Shown here in pieces: positions 63,701-64,000 of a stretch of 64,000 bases of DNA (position 1 is its first letter; each line of letters opens with the position of its first letter). The DNA is taken from positions 26,305,848-26,369,847 of the forward strand of contig NC_079512.1 of NCBI RefSeq assembly GCF_000801105.2, given 5' to 3'. The stretch is from Raphanus sativus (lineage: Eukaryota > Streptophyta > Magnoliopsida > Brassicales > Brassicaceae). The notes below the pieces were generated by a model, which did no database searches, had not been told where the DNA came from, and saw only the letters and a program-made list of their open reading frames with translations. Made by a program: the position numbers and the translations under genes.

Positions 63701-64000
63701 AAACCTAAAAAATTACCGATAACAAAATGTGTATTGTCTATAATATTTAAAAATATCATAGAAAAAACTCACTCCGATTATCATCTAGTACATTACTAGT
63801 TGAATAAACACACATAGGGATGTATATTTGTGCAATCATTGCATATTTGTGAAAAATGTTATGTCTATTTTATAAAAAAAACACCCGTGTGATTATATAT
63901 ATCAAGCTCTAGTTGCTATTAAAATATAGATTTGGCGTAGCTTTCTTTCACCATTGTCTTGACAAAAAGCTCTCCTGCTCTGTATGAAGATCTCACCTGC

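Noticed and set aside
63840..63912. Possible Helitron 3' end (CTAG followed by T at 63909-63913)
   Set aside because: The GC hairpin is half missing (ACACCCGTGTG only) and no matching 5' end was seen, so it is too weak to list.

Overview
The window is nuclear DNA of a Brassicaceae plant, most likely a Brassica species. The genes have short GT-AG introns, the spacers are AT-rich, and the recognised genes fall in the order of Arabidopsis thaliana chromosome 5 around At5g08080 to At5g08391. From left to right these are SYP132, MPB2C remnants, a RING-finger remnant, SOB5, a STK16-like kinase (PK3), NHP2, a LysM protein, HEMC, succinyl-CoA ligase alpha, a PPR protein, a defensin-like gene, an E2F-associated phosphoprotein relative, TCP21, ICMTB, two alpha-galactosidases and a DUF3339 protein. 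Many Arabidopsis neighbours are missing, as expected after whole-genome triplication and gene loss. Locus names come from memory of these families and their order. Exon borders were worked out by hand from splice signals, reading frame and remembered homologues.

Layout. 0-15 kb: SYP132 (+), an eEF2 gene (-) that is out of place in this gene order and sits between two decayed MPB2C fragments, a broken RING gene split by a Helitron, and SOB5 (-). 15-25 kb: a 2.4-kb Helitron carrying an RPA-like fragment, the PK3 kinase (-), then the NHP2 gene (-). The NHP2 coding frame is broken twice, but its second intron holds three tandem copies of what looks like an H/ACA snoRNA. A 100-N assembly gap follows at 24426-24525. 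25-39 kb: LysM gene (+), an unrecognised pseudogene, HEMC (-) with an intronic 83-bp tandem array split by a MITE, succinyl-CoA ligase alpha (+) and an intronless PPR gene (-). 39-44 kb: two Helitrons joined end to end, a defensin-like gene (-), a hAT-type element with 8-bp target duplications, and an EAPP-like gene (+). 44-58 kb: TCP21 (+), ICMTB (+), the tandem alpha-galactosidase genes AGAL2 and AGAL1 (both -) and a DUF3339 gene (+). 58-64 kb: a decayed, partly duplicated gene of unknown function, another Helitron, a degenerate tRNA-Leu and an old hAT-like copy.

The genes are independent nuclear genes rather than an operon. The strongest functional link is inside NHP2. Its product is a core protein of H/ACA snoRNPs, and its intron appears to encode H/ACA guide RNAs. 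The 5' guide of two of the three copies is complementary over 10 bases to the conserved 18S rRNA segment CGGCUUAAUU, and the stems show compensatory changes between copies. Whether NHP2 protein is still made here is doubtful. A further pattern is the repeated use of A/T target sites by Helitrons, whose termini (TC at the 5' end, GC-rich hairpin plus CTAG at the 3' end) recur at least six times.
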